From NCBI RefSeq assembly GCF_900098745.1, contig NZ_FQTT01000014.1:124001-188000 (forward strand): a stretch of 64,000 nucleotides of DNA, read 5' to 3'. A model generated the notes under the pieces. That model saw nothing but the letters and a program-made list of their open reading frames with translations, did no database searches and was not told the origin of the DNA. The stretch is from Actinomyces glycerinitolerans (GTDB lineage: Bacteria > Actinomycetota > Actinomycetes > Actinomycetales > Actinomycetaceae). A program made the position numbers and the translations under genes. This document shows positions 1 through 7,489 of the stretch, piece after piece. How positions within the stretch are numbered: position 1 is the stretch's first letter; each line of letters starts with the position of its first letter.

Positions 1-1
1 A

Positions 2-46
2 CACAAGGGCGAACACGCCCGTCCCGTGCTCGTGCTGCCGAACTGA
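2..46 (+). CDS. truB: C-terminal end of tRNA pseudouridine synthase B (partial)
   Basis: Only the last 14 codons and the TGA are inside the window. They read HKGEHARPVLVLPN, which resembles the end of the C-terminal domain of TruB, the enzyme that makes pseudouridine 55 in the tRNA T loop. The identification leans on context: truB directly precedes ribF in many actinobacteria, and ribF follows here 115 bp later. Another gene ending in a similar strand cannot be excluded from so short a piece. Confidence 0.45.
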   Translation, partial: HKGEHARPVLVLPN

Positions 47-96
47 TGCGGCCGCCTCCGCGCCGCACCCGGACACCCTCAACCCAGGAGACACCT

Positions 97-150
97 TTGA
101 ACCAGACCACGATCGCCCACATCCCGCGGCACCTCGGCGACGTGGACTGA
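97..150 (+). other. Possible 17-codon leader ORF between truB and ribF
   Basis: A TTG codon at 97 follows AGGAG at 86-90 with a 6-nt spacing and opens a 17-codon frame ending in TGA at 148-150. The frame differs from that of ribF, whose GTG lies 11 nt after this stop. The ribosome-binding site is better than the one of ribF itself, so the small frame could couple translation into ribF. No homology is recognisable in LNQTTIAHIPRHLGDVD, and chance is a fair alternative. Confidence 0.25.
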
Positions 151-161
151 GGCGGCGCACC

Positions 162-1202
162 GTGGAGATCTGGTATGGAGCCGAGCAGGTGCCGGCAGCC
201 CTGAGGGATCCCTCCGGCCCCGGCAGCATCGTCACCGTAGGCGTGTTCGACGGCGTGCATCGCGGCCACCAGGCGATCCTCGCCCGCGTCGTGGAGCGCG
301 CCCACCATGCGGCCACCCCCGACGGGCGTCGGCCGTGCACCATCGCGTTGACCTTCGACCCGCATCCGGTGGCGGTACACCGCCCCGCCACACGGCTTCC
401 ACTGATCACCTCGCTCGCCGACCGCCTGGAGTCCCTGGCGGCCACCGGCTTGGATGCGGTGCTCGTGGTCCACTACACCCTCGACTTCGCCGACCAGGGG
501 CCGGAGGAGTTCGTGCGCGACTGGCTCGAGGGCCTGCTCGGAGCGCGGGCGATCGTGGTCGGTGACGATGTGCGTTTCGGTCGCGACAACAGCGGCGACG
601 CCGCCACCCTGCGCCGGATCGGTCGCGCCGACGGCGTGGAGGTGGAGATCGTCTCTGACGTCGTCGCCCCCACCGGCCGGCGCTGGTCCTCCACCTGGGT
701 GCGTGAACTGCTGGAGGCCGGCGACATGCGCGGCGCCGCCGAGGTCCTCGGCCACGTCCACCGGCTGCGCGGCACGGTCATCCACGGGCACCGCCGCGGC
801 CGCGAACTCGGCTTCCCCACCGCGAACCTGGACGCCGCCACCGCCGGCGTGGTCCCGCCCGACGGCGTTTACGCGGGCTGGCTGGTGCGCTCCCCCCAGG
901 CGGGGGTGGCCGGCGCCGCGGGGGAGGAGCGCCTGCCCGCCGCCATCTCCATCGGCACCAACCCGACCTTCGACGACGTGCCCGACCGCACCGTGGAGGC
1001 GCATGTGCTGGGGCGCGCGGACTTGAACCTGTACGGGGAGGTCGTGGTGATCGAACTGGTGGAGCGGCTGCGCCCCATGCTCGCCTTCGACGGCCTGGAG
1101 CCGCTGCTGGCGCAGATGCGGCAGGACGTGATCGACACCGCCGCGGTGCTGGACGTGCCCGTGCCCGAGCCCATCCGCCCCGAGGACGTCACCGCCCTGT
1201 GA
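162..1202 (+). CDS. ribF: Bifunctional riboflavin kinase / FAD synthetase
   Basis: This cytoplasmic enzyme phosphorylates riboflavin to FMN and then adenylylates FMN to FAD. The N-terminal nucleotidyltransferase domain shows GVFDGVHRGH at residues 27-36, the HxGH-like ATP site of RibF proteins, and TFDPHPV near 64-70. The C-terminal riboflavin kinase domain starts near residue 200 with GTVIHGHRRGRELGFPTANL at 204-223, whose PTAN segment binds ATP and flavin. At 346 residues it has the usual length. The start is GTG at 162 with a weak ribosome-binding site. It sits between truB and rpsO, the conserved order in many bacteria, and probably belongs to the same transcript as truB. Confidence 0.95.
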   Translation: MEIWYGAEQVPAALRDPSGPGSIVTVGVFDGVHRGHQAILARVVERAHHAATPDGRRPCTIALTFDPHPVAVHRPATRLPLITSLADRLESLAATGLDAVLVVHYTLDFADQGPEEFVRDWLEGLLGARAIVVGDDVRFGRDNSGDAATLRRIGRADGVEVEIVSDVVAPTGRRWSSTWVRELLEAGDMRGAAEVLGHVHRLRGTVIHGHRRGRELGFPTANLDAATAGVVPPDGVYAGWLVRSPQAGVAGAAGEERLPAAISIGTNPTFDDVPDRTVEAHVLGRADLNLYGEVVVIELVERLRPMLAFDGLEPLLAQMRQDVIDTAAVLDVPVPEPIRPEDVTAL

Positions 1203-1248
1203 CGGCAGGGGGGCGCCGACACTGGGCGATGCCGCTCCGCTCGGGGCA

Positions 1249-2340
1249 TCACTGCCGCGGGTGGGCGGAGAAGAACTCCCACATCAACTGCGAGGCGTTG
1301 ATCTCCTGGGTGATCGTGCCCAGGGCGGACAGGTCCGCGCTCGTGCCGGGCCAGGTGTGACCGCCGGCGTCCACCGTGTACAGCCCCACCTCGGTGCCGC
1401 TCTCGCAGGAGCCGTAGCGGGTCAGGGACACGTGGTCGCTCACCTGGTCGGTGGTGGGCTCGGCGGTGCAGCCGTCCAGCTCCGCCCAGGTGCTTACGGC
1501 CGTCTCGACGCCGTAGCCCCAGCGAGGATCGTCGTTGCCGTCATAGGGGTTGACCACGTCGTCGGTGCCGTGGAAGGTCAGCACGGAGACCGGCTGGTCC
1601 GGGGTGCAGCTTGAGGGGTCGATCGTGGTCAAGTCGTCCGCGGTGGCCTTGCCGGCGCGCAGACCCGCGACGGGCGCGATGGCGGCGATCAAATCGGGGC
1701 GCTCGCAGGCCAGGGCGCTGGCCATGCGGCCGCCCCCGGAGTAGCCGGTCGCGTAGACGCGGTTGGGGTCCACGCAGGCCTGCTCCGACAGGGACTCGAC
1801 AACCGTGGTCAGGAAGGCGACGTCGTCGCGGGCGTCGTCCGCCGGGTACTCGCCGGCGGTGGTGGGCACGCCGGGCACGTTCCAGGCCCAGTTGCCGTCG
1901 GGCAGCGGGTCGTCGGTGTCCAGGGCGATGGCGGCGGTGGGCTCGGCGACAATGAATCCGTCGGCGTCGGCGTCGGCCACGGCATCGAGTTCGCTGATCT
2001 GTGCCTGGGAGACGCCGTTGGAGTTGGAGCCGTGCAGGTCAAGGACCAGGGGGAGAGGGGAATCGGGGTCGGCGTACTCGGGCACGTGCACGCGGACCGG
2101 GTAGGTCTCGTCCTCGAAGACGACGTCGACGGTCTGCGTGCCCGACAGCGTGCGGCTGCAAGGCGACACCATGGTGCCGGTGCCGGAACTGTCGGCGCCG
2201 GCGGTGCTTGACGAGGTGGGCTCGGCACCGCATCCGGTGACCGCGACCGGGGCGAGCACAACCAGCGCGGCGATGAGCGATACGAGCACAGGCCGAATAC
2301 GTGCGGAGGGTTTCAATGACTGCTGCGCAGGGGATAGCAA
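1249..2340 (-). CDS. Secreted lipoprotein esterase, PHB depolymerase / feruloyl esterase type
   Basis: A predicted surface lipoprotein of 363 residues with an alpha/beta-hydrolase fold, similar to LpqC-type esterases and polyhydroxybutyrate depolymerases. A basic and hydrophobic leader ends in a lipobox, V34-T-G-C37, so Cys37 should be lipidated. The fold shows LDLHGSNSNG near 100-109 (oxyanion region), the nucleophile elbow GYSGGG with Ser201, HGTDD with the acid Asp260 or Asp261, and GGHTWPG with His328. A Ser/Thr/Gly-rich linker at 40-60 would hold the domain away from the membrane. TTG is the start, chosen because GAGGAG lies five bases before it. The substrate cannot be told; plant-derived acyl esters are a reasonable guess. 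It is convergent with ribF. Confidence 0.8.
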   Translation of the reverse strand: MLSPAQQSLKPSARIRPVLVSLIAALVVLAPVAVTGCGAEPTSSSTAGADSSGTGTMVSPCSRTLSGTQTVDVVFEDETYPVRVHVPEYADPDSPLPLVLDLHGSNSNGVSQAQISELDAVADADADGFIVAEPTAAIALDTDDPLPDGNWAWNVPGVPTTAGEYPADDARDDVAFLTTVVESLSEQACVDPNRVYATGYSGGGRMASALACERPDLIAAIAPVAGLRAGKATADDLTTIDPSSCTPDQPVSVLTFHGTDDVVNPYDGNDDPRWGYGVETAVSTWAELDGCTAEPTTDQVSDHVSLTRYGSCESGTEVGLYTVDAGGHTWPGTSADLSALGTITQEINASQLMWEFFSAHPRQ

Positions 2341-2463
2341 GGGGACTCCTCAGGGAAACAACGATGTTTGCGGTGCTGCAGGTAACGCCAGTATAGGCGG
2401 CGGGGCCGGCTGCATGTGCCCGATGCCACCGGCCGGTGGGCGAGGGGCGCGGCCCGCGGCTGA

Positions 2464-2469
2464 TATGGT
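2464..2469 (+). promoter_or_regulatory. Candidate -10 element of rpsO
   Basis: TATGGT fits the actinobacterial -10 consensus TANNNT and lies about 87 nt before the rpsO GTG. The implied leader of roughly 80 nt is GC-rich with short self-complementary segments, which would allow S15 to repress its own message as in E. coli. The -35 is not convincing. Confidence 0.35.
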
Positions 2470-2555
2470 TGCCCAGCCGTCGATCGGCCGCGGGAGTGTC
2501 ATGCCCGGGAGAACCAGCCCCGGCGCTCCGCGCAACGAGAAGATCAGGAGTCATC

Positions 2556-2825
2556 GTGTCGATTTCCCCCGAACGCAAGCAGGAGCTCATTGCCGAGTAC
2601 GCCACCCACGAGGGCGACACCGGCTCCCCGGAGGTCCAGGTCGCCATCCTGTCCGAGCGGATCTCCAACCTCACCGAGCACTTCAAGACCCACGCTCACG
2701 ACCACCACTCGCGCCGCGGCCTGTACCTGCTGATCGGTAAGCGTCGCCGCCTGCTGGACTACCTCGAGCGCGAGGACATCGAGCGCTACCGCAAGCTCAT
2801 CGCCCGCCTCGGCATCCGCCGCTGA
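2556..2825 (+). CDS. rpsO: 30S ribosomal protein S15
   Basis: An 89-residue primary rRNA-binding protein of the small subunit platform. It shows the family hallmarks [15 protein letters not shown] near 23-37, the [11 protein letters not shown] loop in the middle, and the ending [12 protein letters not shown]. The start is GTG at 2556, five bases after AGGAG at 2546-2550; a longer upstream reading of the same frame adds nothing conserved. It lies between ribF and pnp as in most bacteria, although here an alcohol dehydrogenase gene on the other strand and long spacers separate it from pnp. A strong hairpin follows directly. Confidence 0.97.
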   Translation: MSISPERKQELIAEYATHEGDTGSPEVQVAILSERISNLTEHFKTHAHDHHSRRGLYLLIGKRRRLLDYLEREDIERYRKLIARLGIRR

Positions 2826-2851
2826 GCGACAGCGCGCCAGGACTACACAAC

Positions 2852-2884
2852 GGGCCCCGGTCTCCACAGTGGAGACCGGGGCCC
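2852..2884 (+). terminator. rpsO terminator hairpin
   Basis: A perfect 15-bp stem (2852-2866 with 2870-2884) closed by a three-base loop begins 26 nt after the rpsO stop codon. No T tract follows, which is common for terminators of high-GC actinobacteria. Confidence 0.75.
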
Positions 2885-2979
2885 GGCGCGTGGTGGTTGT
2901 CCGGCCATGCGCTGCCGGACCCTGGGCGAATTGATCTCGCACCAAGCCCCACGGTGCCCACTCCGGCGGGGCGGGACCT

Positions 2980-3111
2980 GACGGTCCGTACCTTCAGGAC
3001 GACGGTTCGTACTTCTCTCGACGGTTCGGCACCCCGGGGTACGAACCGTCGCCACGAGTGCCGAAGCGTCCGAGCCGAGTGCCGAACCGTCACGTGAAGT
3101 GCCGAACCGTC
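2980..3111. repeat. Cluster of seven 12-13-bp repeats, both orientations
   Basis: Three copies of GACGGTTCGTAC or close variants (2980-2991, 3001-3012, 3020-3032) are followed by four copies in the opposite sense, GTACGAACCGTC or GTGCCGAACCGTC (3039-3050, 3058-3070, 3079-3091, 3099-3111). The middle pair (3020-3050) forms a hairpin around ACCCCGGGGT. The rest of the 2885-3213 spacer holds nothing else I recognise. The cluster could be a regulator array, a REP-like element or a nucleoid site. Confidence 0.7.
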
Positions 3112-3213
3112 GCCCACGGGGCCACCCGCACCACCACACCCTCTCGAACACGAAGAGCCTGAGGGCGGGGCGCGCCGACGTCCACCAGGCGGTATCGACG
3201 CGTCCGGCGCGAC

Positions 3214-4365
3214 TCACAGCAGTGAGCGGTACAGCGCCTCAATGTCCTCACGGGTGGCTGGGCGCGGGTTGCCGGGGGTACACACGTCGGCGAAGGCGTC
3301 CTCGGTCAGCGCGGCGATACCGGACTCGTCCACGCCCACCTCGCTGATGCGCGTGGGGTTGCCCAGGTCGCGGGTCAGCTGGGCGACGGCGTCGACGGCG
3401 GCCTGGCGCGCCTGGTCCAGCGGCATGGTCTGCGCGTCGGCCACGCCGAAGGCCTCGGCGATGTCGCGGTACTTCTCGCCGGTGTACTCGGCGTTGTAGG
3501 CCATGATCGGGGCGAGCAGGATGCCGTTGGCCACTCCGTGCGGAGCGTTGTAGCGGCCGCCCAGTGGGTGCGCCATGCCGTGCACCAGGCCCAGGCCCAC
3601 GTTGGAGTAGGCCATGCCGTTGATGTAGGCGGCCAGCCCCATCTGCTCCACGGCGTCGGCGTCGCCCTCGGCCGCCTTACGCAGGTTCTTCGCGATCATT
3701 TGGATGGAGCGCAGGCACAGGGCGTCGGACAGCTCCCAGGCACCGGGGGTGATGTAGCCCTCGATGGCGTGGGTGAGGGCGTCCAGGCCGGTGGCGACCT
3801 TCAGCCCACGCGGCATGCCGTCCATCAGGTCGGGATCCACCACGGCGATCACGGGGATGTCGTGCGGGTCGACGCACACGAACTTGCGCTGGTTCGCGGT
3901 GTCGGTGATGACGTAGTTGATGGTGGTCTCCGAGGCGGTGCCCGCGGTGGTGGGCACCCCGATGATGGGCGTGCCCGGGTGCTTCGTGGGGGAGGCCCCC
4001 TCCAGGCTGAGCACGTCCTCGAACTCGGGGTTGGTGGCGATCACCGAGATCGCCTTGCAGGTGTCCTGCGGGCTGCCGCCGCCCAGGCCGATGAGGATGT
4101 CGGCGCCCGAGTTGCGGAAGGCGGCCAGACCTGCCTGCACCTTCTCCACCGGCGGGTTGGGCACGACGTCGGAGAAGATCTCCCAGGCAATGCCTGCGGC
4201 GTCGAGCAGGTCGGTGATGCGCGCGGCGGTGCCGTTCTCAGCCAGGACCGGGTCGGTGACGATGAAGGCCTTGCTCAGTCCACGGGCGGTGATCTCGGTG
4301 GGGATGTTGGCGATGGCGCCGCGTCCGAAGTAGCCGGTCTGGTTGAAGATCATGCGGTAGGTCAT
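3214..4365 (-). CDS. fucO: Iron-dependent lactaldehyde reductase / propanediol oxidoreductase
   Basis: A group III (iron-type) alcohol dehydrogenase of 383 residues, one more than E. coli FucO, and co-linear with it over the full length. FucO reduces L-lactaldehyde, a product of fucose or rhamnose catabolism, to 1,2-propanediol using NADH. Visible signatures are GLGGGSPQDTCKAI (NAD phosphate loop), PTTAGTASETT, and the iron ligands in DALTHAIEGY, GMAHPLGG and NAPHGVANG. ATG at 4365 was chosen because it matches the family start and is preceded by AAGGGAG. No fucose isomerase or aldolase gene is nearby, but an alpha-L-fucosidase is encoded at 57.8-59.2 kb. A palindromic operator lies about 70 nt upstream. 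Confidence 0.9.
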   Translation of the reverse strand: MTYRMIFNQTGYFGRGAIANIPTEITARGLSKAFIVTDPVLAENGTAARITDLLDAAGIAWEIFSDVVPNPPVEKVQAGLAAFRNSGADILIGLGGGSPQDTCKAISVIATNPEFEDVLSLEGASPTKHPGTPIIGVPTTAGTASETTINYVITDTANQRKFVCVDPHDIPVIAVVDPDLMDGMPRGLKVATGLDALTHAIEGYITPGAWELSDALCLRSIQMIAKNLRKAAEGDADAVEQMGLAAYINGMAYSNVGLGLVHGMAHPLGGRYNAPHGVANGILLAPIMAYNAEYTGEKYRDIAEAFGVADAQTMPLDQARQAAVDAVAQLTRDLGNPTRISEVGVDESGIAALTEDAFADVCTPGNPRPATREDIEALYRSLL

Positions 4366-4435
4366 GGATACGCTCCCTTGGGTTGTGGCTGGCGTCGTGC
4401 GCACGGGTGGGTCCGCCATAACCCCATCCCGCGGT

Positions 4436-4448
4436 TGAAACGGTTTCA
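4436..4448. promoter_or_regulatory. Possible LacI-family operator upstream of fucO
   Basis: TGAAACGGTTTCA is a perfect 13-bp palindrome around a central G, the look of LacI/GalR-family operators. It lies 71-83 nt before the fucO start codon, where an operator would be expected. No regulator gene is in the window. The remaining spacer up to pnp (4449-4890) holds only the structured pnp leader described separately. Confidence 0.45.
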
Positions 4449-4646
4449 TGAGGTTGTCCTCAAGTGGAAGGCCCGAAGGTCCCGGGAACGCTGGGCGCGT
4501 TCTATTTCACGTTGGAAGGCGGCGACGCCGCCCCCGCCCAAGCGGCCGGAACGGTAGGATCTAGCCGTCCGTCTCCGAAGCTAAGGGCCGAGGCCGGGTA
4601 TTTTCGGGGTGTTTTCTGGGCGCCGCGAACTTCTCCGCCAAATACG

Positions 4647-4710
4647 CTCCCCCGGATTTGCTTCCGGGAGGAGCCCGCGTGCCGGAAGCGGGCGACGCCG
4701 CAGCGGCGTC
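4647..4710 (+). promoter_or_regulatory. Structured leader upstream of pnp
   Basis: Two hairpins can be drawn ahead of pnp: one closing CCCGGA with TCCGGG (4651-4656 with 4663-4668) and a 17-nt palindrome GACGCCGCAGCGGCGTC at 4694-4710. In E. coli, PNPase represses its own message through RNase III cleavage of a leader stem. Whether these stems do the same here is inference; they could also be part of a terminator-like barrier. Confidence 0.35.
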
Positions 4711-4890
4711 GTCGGTCCGGCCGGTAGCCCTGAGGAGTGGACCCGGTAGCCGGGACAGACCCGGTAACCGGACGGCACGGCCCGTCGGTTTTCGGTGGTG
4801 GCCTCCGGACCAGCGCGTGCGCAGCTCCGTGGGCCTCGATCGAAGGCCACGGTCGGCCTAACGATCGACACAGAAAGAGACACGCAACAT

Positions 4891-7260
4891 ATGTTCCTTG
4901 ATGACCCCGAGGTCACGGCCGCCGAGGCCGTGATTGACAACGGCCCCTTCGGCAAGCGCGTGGTCCGCTTCGAGACCGGGCGCCTGGCCAAGCAGGCCGC
5001 CGGCAGCGCCATGGCCTACCTGGACGGTGAGACCACCGTGCTGTCGGCCACCACCGTGGGCAAGCACCCCAAGGACCAGTTCGACTTCTTCCCGCTCACC
5101 GTGGACGTGGAGGAGCGCCAGTACGCCGCCGGCCGCATCCCCGGCTCCTTCTTCCGCCGTGAGGGCCGCGCCGGCACCTCCGCCATCCTCGCCTGCCGTC
5201 TGATCGACCGCCCGCTGCGCCCCTCCTTCGTCAAGGGCCTGCGCAACGAGGTGCAGGTGGTTGAGACCGTGCTGTCCATCCACCCCGACGACGCCTACGA
5301 CGTCCTGGCCATCAACGCGGCCTCCATGTCCACCCAGATCGCGGGCCTGCCCTTCTCCGGCCCCGTCGCCGGCACCCGCCTGGCCCTCATCGACGGGCGC
5401 TGGGTGGCCTTCCCCCGCTACTCCGAGCTTGAGCGCGCCACCTTCAACATGGTGGTGGCCGGGCGCGTGCTGGAGGACGGCGACGTCGCCATCATGATGG
5501 TTGAGGCCGGCGCTACCGAGAACGCCTGGGACCTGATCGCCGCCGGCGCCACCGCCCCCACCGAGGCCGTCGTCGCCGAGGCCCTGGAGGCCGCCAAGCC
5601 GCACATCAAGGTGCTGTGCGAGGCCCAGATGGAGGTCGCCAAGCACGCCTCCAAGCCCACCGCCGACTTCCCCCTGTACCTGGACTACACCGACGAGCAG
5701 TACGACGCCGTCGAGAAGGCCGCCGAGGCCCACGACCTGGCCGCCGCCATCGCCACCGAGGGCAAGCAGGCCCGCGACGAGGCCACCGACTCCGTGCGCG
5801 ACGCGGTGCTCGCCGACTTGGCCGAGGCCTACCCGGCCGAGGAGGACGTCAAGGCCCTCAAGGCCGCCTTCCGCTCCGTCACCAAGAAGCTCGTGCGCCA
5901 CCGCACCCTCACCGAGGGCGTGCGTATGGATGGCCGCGGCCTGAAGGACATCCGCACCCTGGCCGCCGAGGTCGAGGTGCTGCCCCGCGTGCACGGCTCG
6001 GCCATCTTCGAGCGCGGCGAGACCCAGATCATGGGCGTGACCACCCTGAACATGCTGCGCATGGAGCAGCAGATCGACGACCTGTCGCCGCTCAAGCACA
6101 AGCGCTACATGCACCAGTACGTCTTTCCGCCCTTCTCCACCGGCGAGACCGGCCGCGTCGGCGCCCCCAAGCGCCGCGAGATCGGCCACGGCGCCCTGGC
6201 CGAGCGCGCCCTGGTGCCGGTGCTGCCCAGTCGCGACGAGTTCCCCTACGCCATCCGTCAGGTCTCCGAGGCGCTCGGCTCCAACGGCTCGACCTCCATG
6301 GGCTCGGTGTGTGCCTCCACCCTGTCGCTGCTCAACGCCGGCGTTCCGCTGCGCGCCCCGGTGGCCGGCATCGCCATGGGCCTGATGCACGAGGAGATCG
6401 ACGGCGAGACCAAGTGGGCCACGCTCACCGACATCCTCGGCAGCGAGGACGCCTTCGGTGACATGGACTTCAAGGTGGCCGGTACCCGCGACTTCATCAC
6501 CGCCCTGCAGCTGGACACCAAGCTGGATGGTCTGCCCTCCGATGTGCTGGCCGGTGCGCTCGCCCAGGCCCGCGACGCCCGCCTGTTCATCCTGGACGTC
6601 CTCGCCCAGGCGATCGACTCTCCCGACGAGATGGCCCCCACCGCGCCGCGCGTGCTGAGCGTGCACATCCCCGTGGACAAGATCGGTGAGGTCATCGGCC
6701 CCAAGGGCAAGATGATCAACCAGATCCAGGAGGACACCGGCGCCGAGCTGACGGTCGAGGACGACGGCACCGTCTACATCGGCGCCTCCGACGGTCCGTC
6801 CGCCGAGGCCGCCCGCGACGCCGTAAACGCCATCGCCAACCCGCAGATGCCGGAGATCGGCGAGCGCTTCGTCGGCACCGTGGTCAAGACCACCACCTTC
6901 GGCGCCTTCGTGTCGCTGACCCCCGGCAAGGACGGCCTGCTGCACGTCTCCCAGATCCGCCGTCTGGTCGGCGGCAAGCGCGTGGAGAACGTCGAGGATG
7001 TGCTGGGCGTGGGCGACAAGGTCGAGGTCGAGCTGGCCGAGATCGACCAGCGCGGCAAGCTCAGCCTGCACGCCGTCCTCAACGAGGAGCAGCAGGCGGC
7101 CGAGGATGAGGCCAAGGCGCGCCGCGCCGAGCGCAGTGAGGGCGACGGTGAGCGTCGGCCGCGCCGCCGGCGCGAGCGCACCGACGAGGACGGCGAGCGC
7201 CGCGAGCGCCGCCCGCGCCGCCGCCGCATGCGCACCGTGGAGGCCTCCGAGGAGGAGTGA
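4891..7260 (+). CDS. pnp: Polynucleotide phosphorylase
   Basis: A 789-residue phosphorolytic 3'-to-5' exoribonuclease and polynucleotide polymerase, the core of RNA decay. Two RNase PH domains flank an alpha-helical domain; the catalytic second core contains [14 protein letters not shown] domain follows with IGPKGKMIN near residue 600, then an S1 domain starting near 652 ([14 protein letters not shown]). The tail beyond residue 735 is rich in Arg and Glu, as in other actinobacterial GpsI-type enzymes. ATG at 4891 is preferred over an upstream in-frame start because it matches the family N-terminus MFLDDPEV and follows AGAAAGAGA. A terminator follows. Confidence 0.97.
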   Translation: MFLDDPEVTAAEAVIDNGPFGKRVVRFETGRLAKQAAGSAMAYLDGETTVLSATTVGKHPKDQFDFFPLTVDVEERQYAAGRIPGSFFRREGRAGTSAILACRLIDRPLRPSFVKGLRNEVQVVETVLSIHPDDAYDVLAINAASMSTQIAGLPFSGPVAGTRLALIDGRWVAFPRYSELERATFNMVVAGRVLEDGDVAIMMVEAGATENAWDLIAAGATAPTEAVVAEALEAAKPHIKVLCEAQMEVAKHASKPTADFPLYLDYTDEQYDAVEKAAEAHDLAAAIATEGKQARDEATDSVRDAVLADLAEAYPAEEDVKALKAAFRSVTKKLVRHRTLTEGVRMDGRGLKDIRTLAAEVEVLPRVHGSAIFERGETQIMGVTTLNMLRMEQQIDDLSPLKHKRYMHQYVFPPFSTGETGRVGAPKRREIGHGALAERALVPVLPSRDEFPYAIRQVSEALGSNGSTSMGSVCASTLSLLNAGVPLRAPVAGIAMGLMHEEIDGETKWATLTDILGSEDAFGDMDFKVAGTRDFITALQLDTKLDGLPSDVLAGALAQARDARLFILDVLAQAIDSPDEMAPTAPRVLSVHIPVDKIGEVIGPKGKMINQIQEDTGAELTVEDDGTVYIGASDGPSAEAARDAVNAIANPQMPEIGERFVGTVVKTTTFGAFVSLTPGKDGLLHVSQIRRLVGGKRVENVEDVLGVGDKVEVELAEIDQRGKLSLHAVLNEEQQAAEDEAKARRAERSEGDGERRPRRRRERTDEDGERRERRPRRRRMRTVEASEEE

Positions 7261-7287
7261 CCAATCCGGTTGACCCGGTGACAACCT

Positions 7288-7343
7288 GGGGCCGGGCTCC
7301 GCGCGATCACGACGATCAACCGGAGCCCGGTCCCCCTTTTTTT
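7288..7343 (+). terminator. Intrinsic terminator of pnp
   Basis: A 14-bp stem with one G-T pair (7288-7301 with 7321-7334), a 19-nt loop, and a run of seven T at 7337-7343. This is the clearest Rho-independent terminator in the window. Confidence 0.9.
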
Positions 7344-7364
7344 GCTTCCTCCCCTACTCTCTTC

Positions 7365-7475
7365 ACCGAGGTCGGTTGACGTTACGTGCCGAGGTCGGTT
7401 GTTTTGGCGACGGGTCGGCCGACGGCGGGTGGGATTCGTCCGAGACCGGCAGGAATGACGTGCCGAGGTCGGTCG
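7365..7475 (+). repeat. Three direct repeats of CCGAGGTCGGTTG before the M16 peptidase gene
   Basis: Copies lie at 7365-7380, 7383-7401 and 7458-7475; the last two share ACGTGCCGAGGTCGGT. The third copy ends just before the TAGGCT box at 7478, in the promoter spacer. The heptamer GTGCCGA also occurs in the repeat cluster after rpsO. A transcription factor site is the simplest reading. Confidence 0.6.
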
Positions 7476-7477
7476 TC

Positions 7478-7483
7478 TAGGCT
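7478..7483 (+). promoter_or_regulatory. -10 box of a leaderless transcript for the M16 peptidase
   Basis: TAGGCT lies six bases before the GTG start at 7490, with ATGACG 17 bp upstream at 7455-7460 as a -35. The spacing puts the transcription start at or next to the start codon, and no ribosome-binding site is present. Confidence 0.55.
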
Positions 7484-7489
7484 CGTGCG

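Noticed and set aside
2980-3111. CRISPR array in the rpsO-fucO spacer
   Set aside because: The repeats are only 12-13 bp, lie in both orientations and have irregular spacing of 5-9 bp; no cas genes are present.
4366-4890. RNase P RNA or another known structural RNA before pnp
   Set aside because: I looked for conserved RNase P and tmRNA signatures and found none; only local hairpins are visible.
4858-7284. 808-residue open frame on the minus strand opposite pnp
   Set aside because: It mirrors the codon pattern of pnp and translates to a Gly/Val/His-rich sequence without any family motif; pnp on the plus strand is unmistakable.
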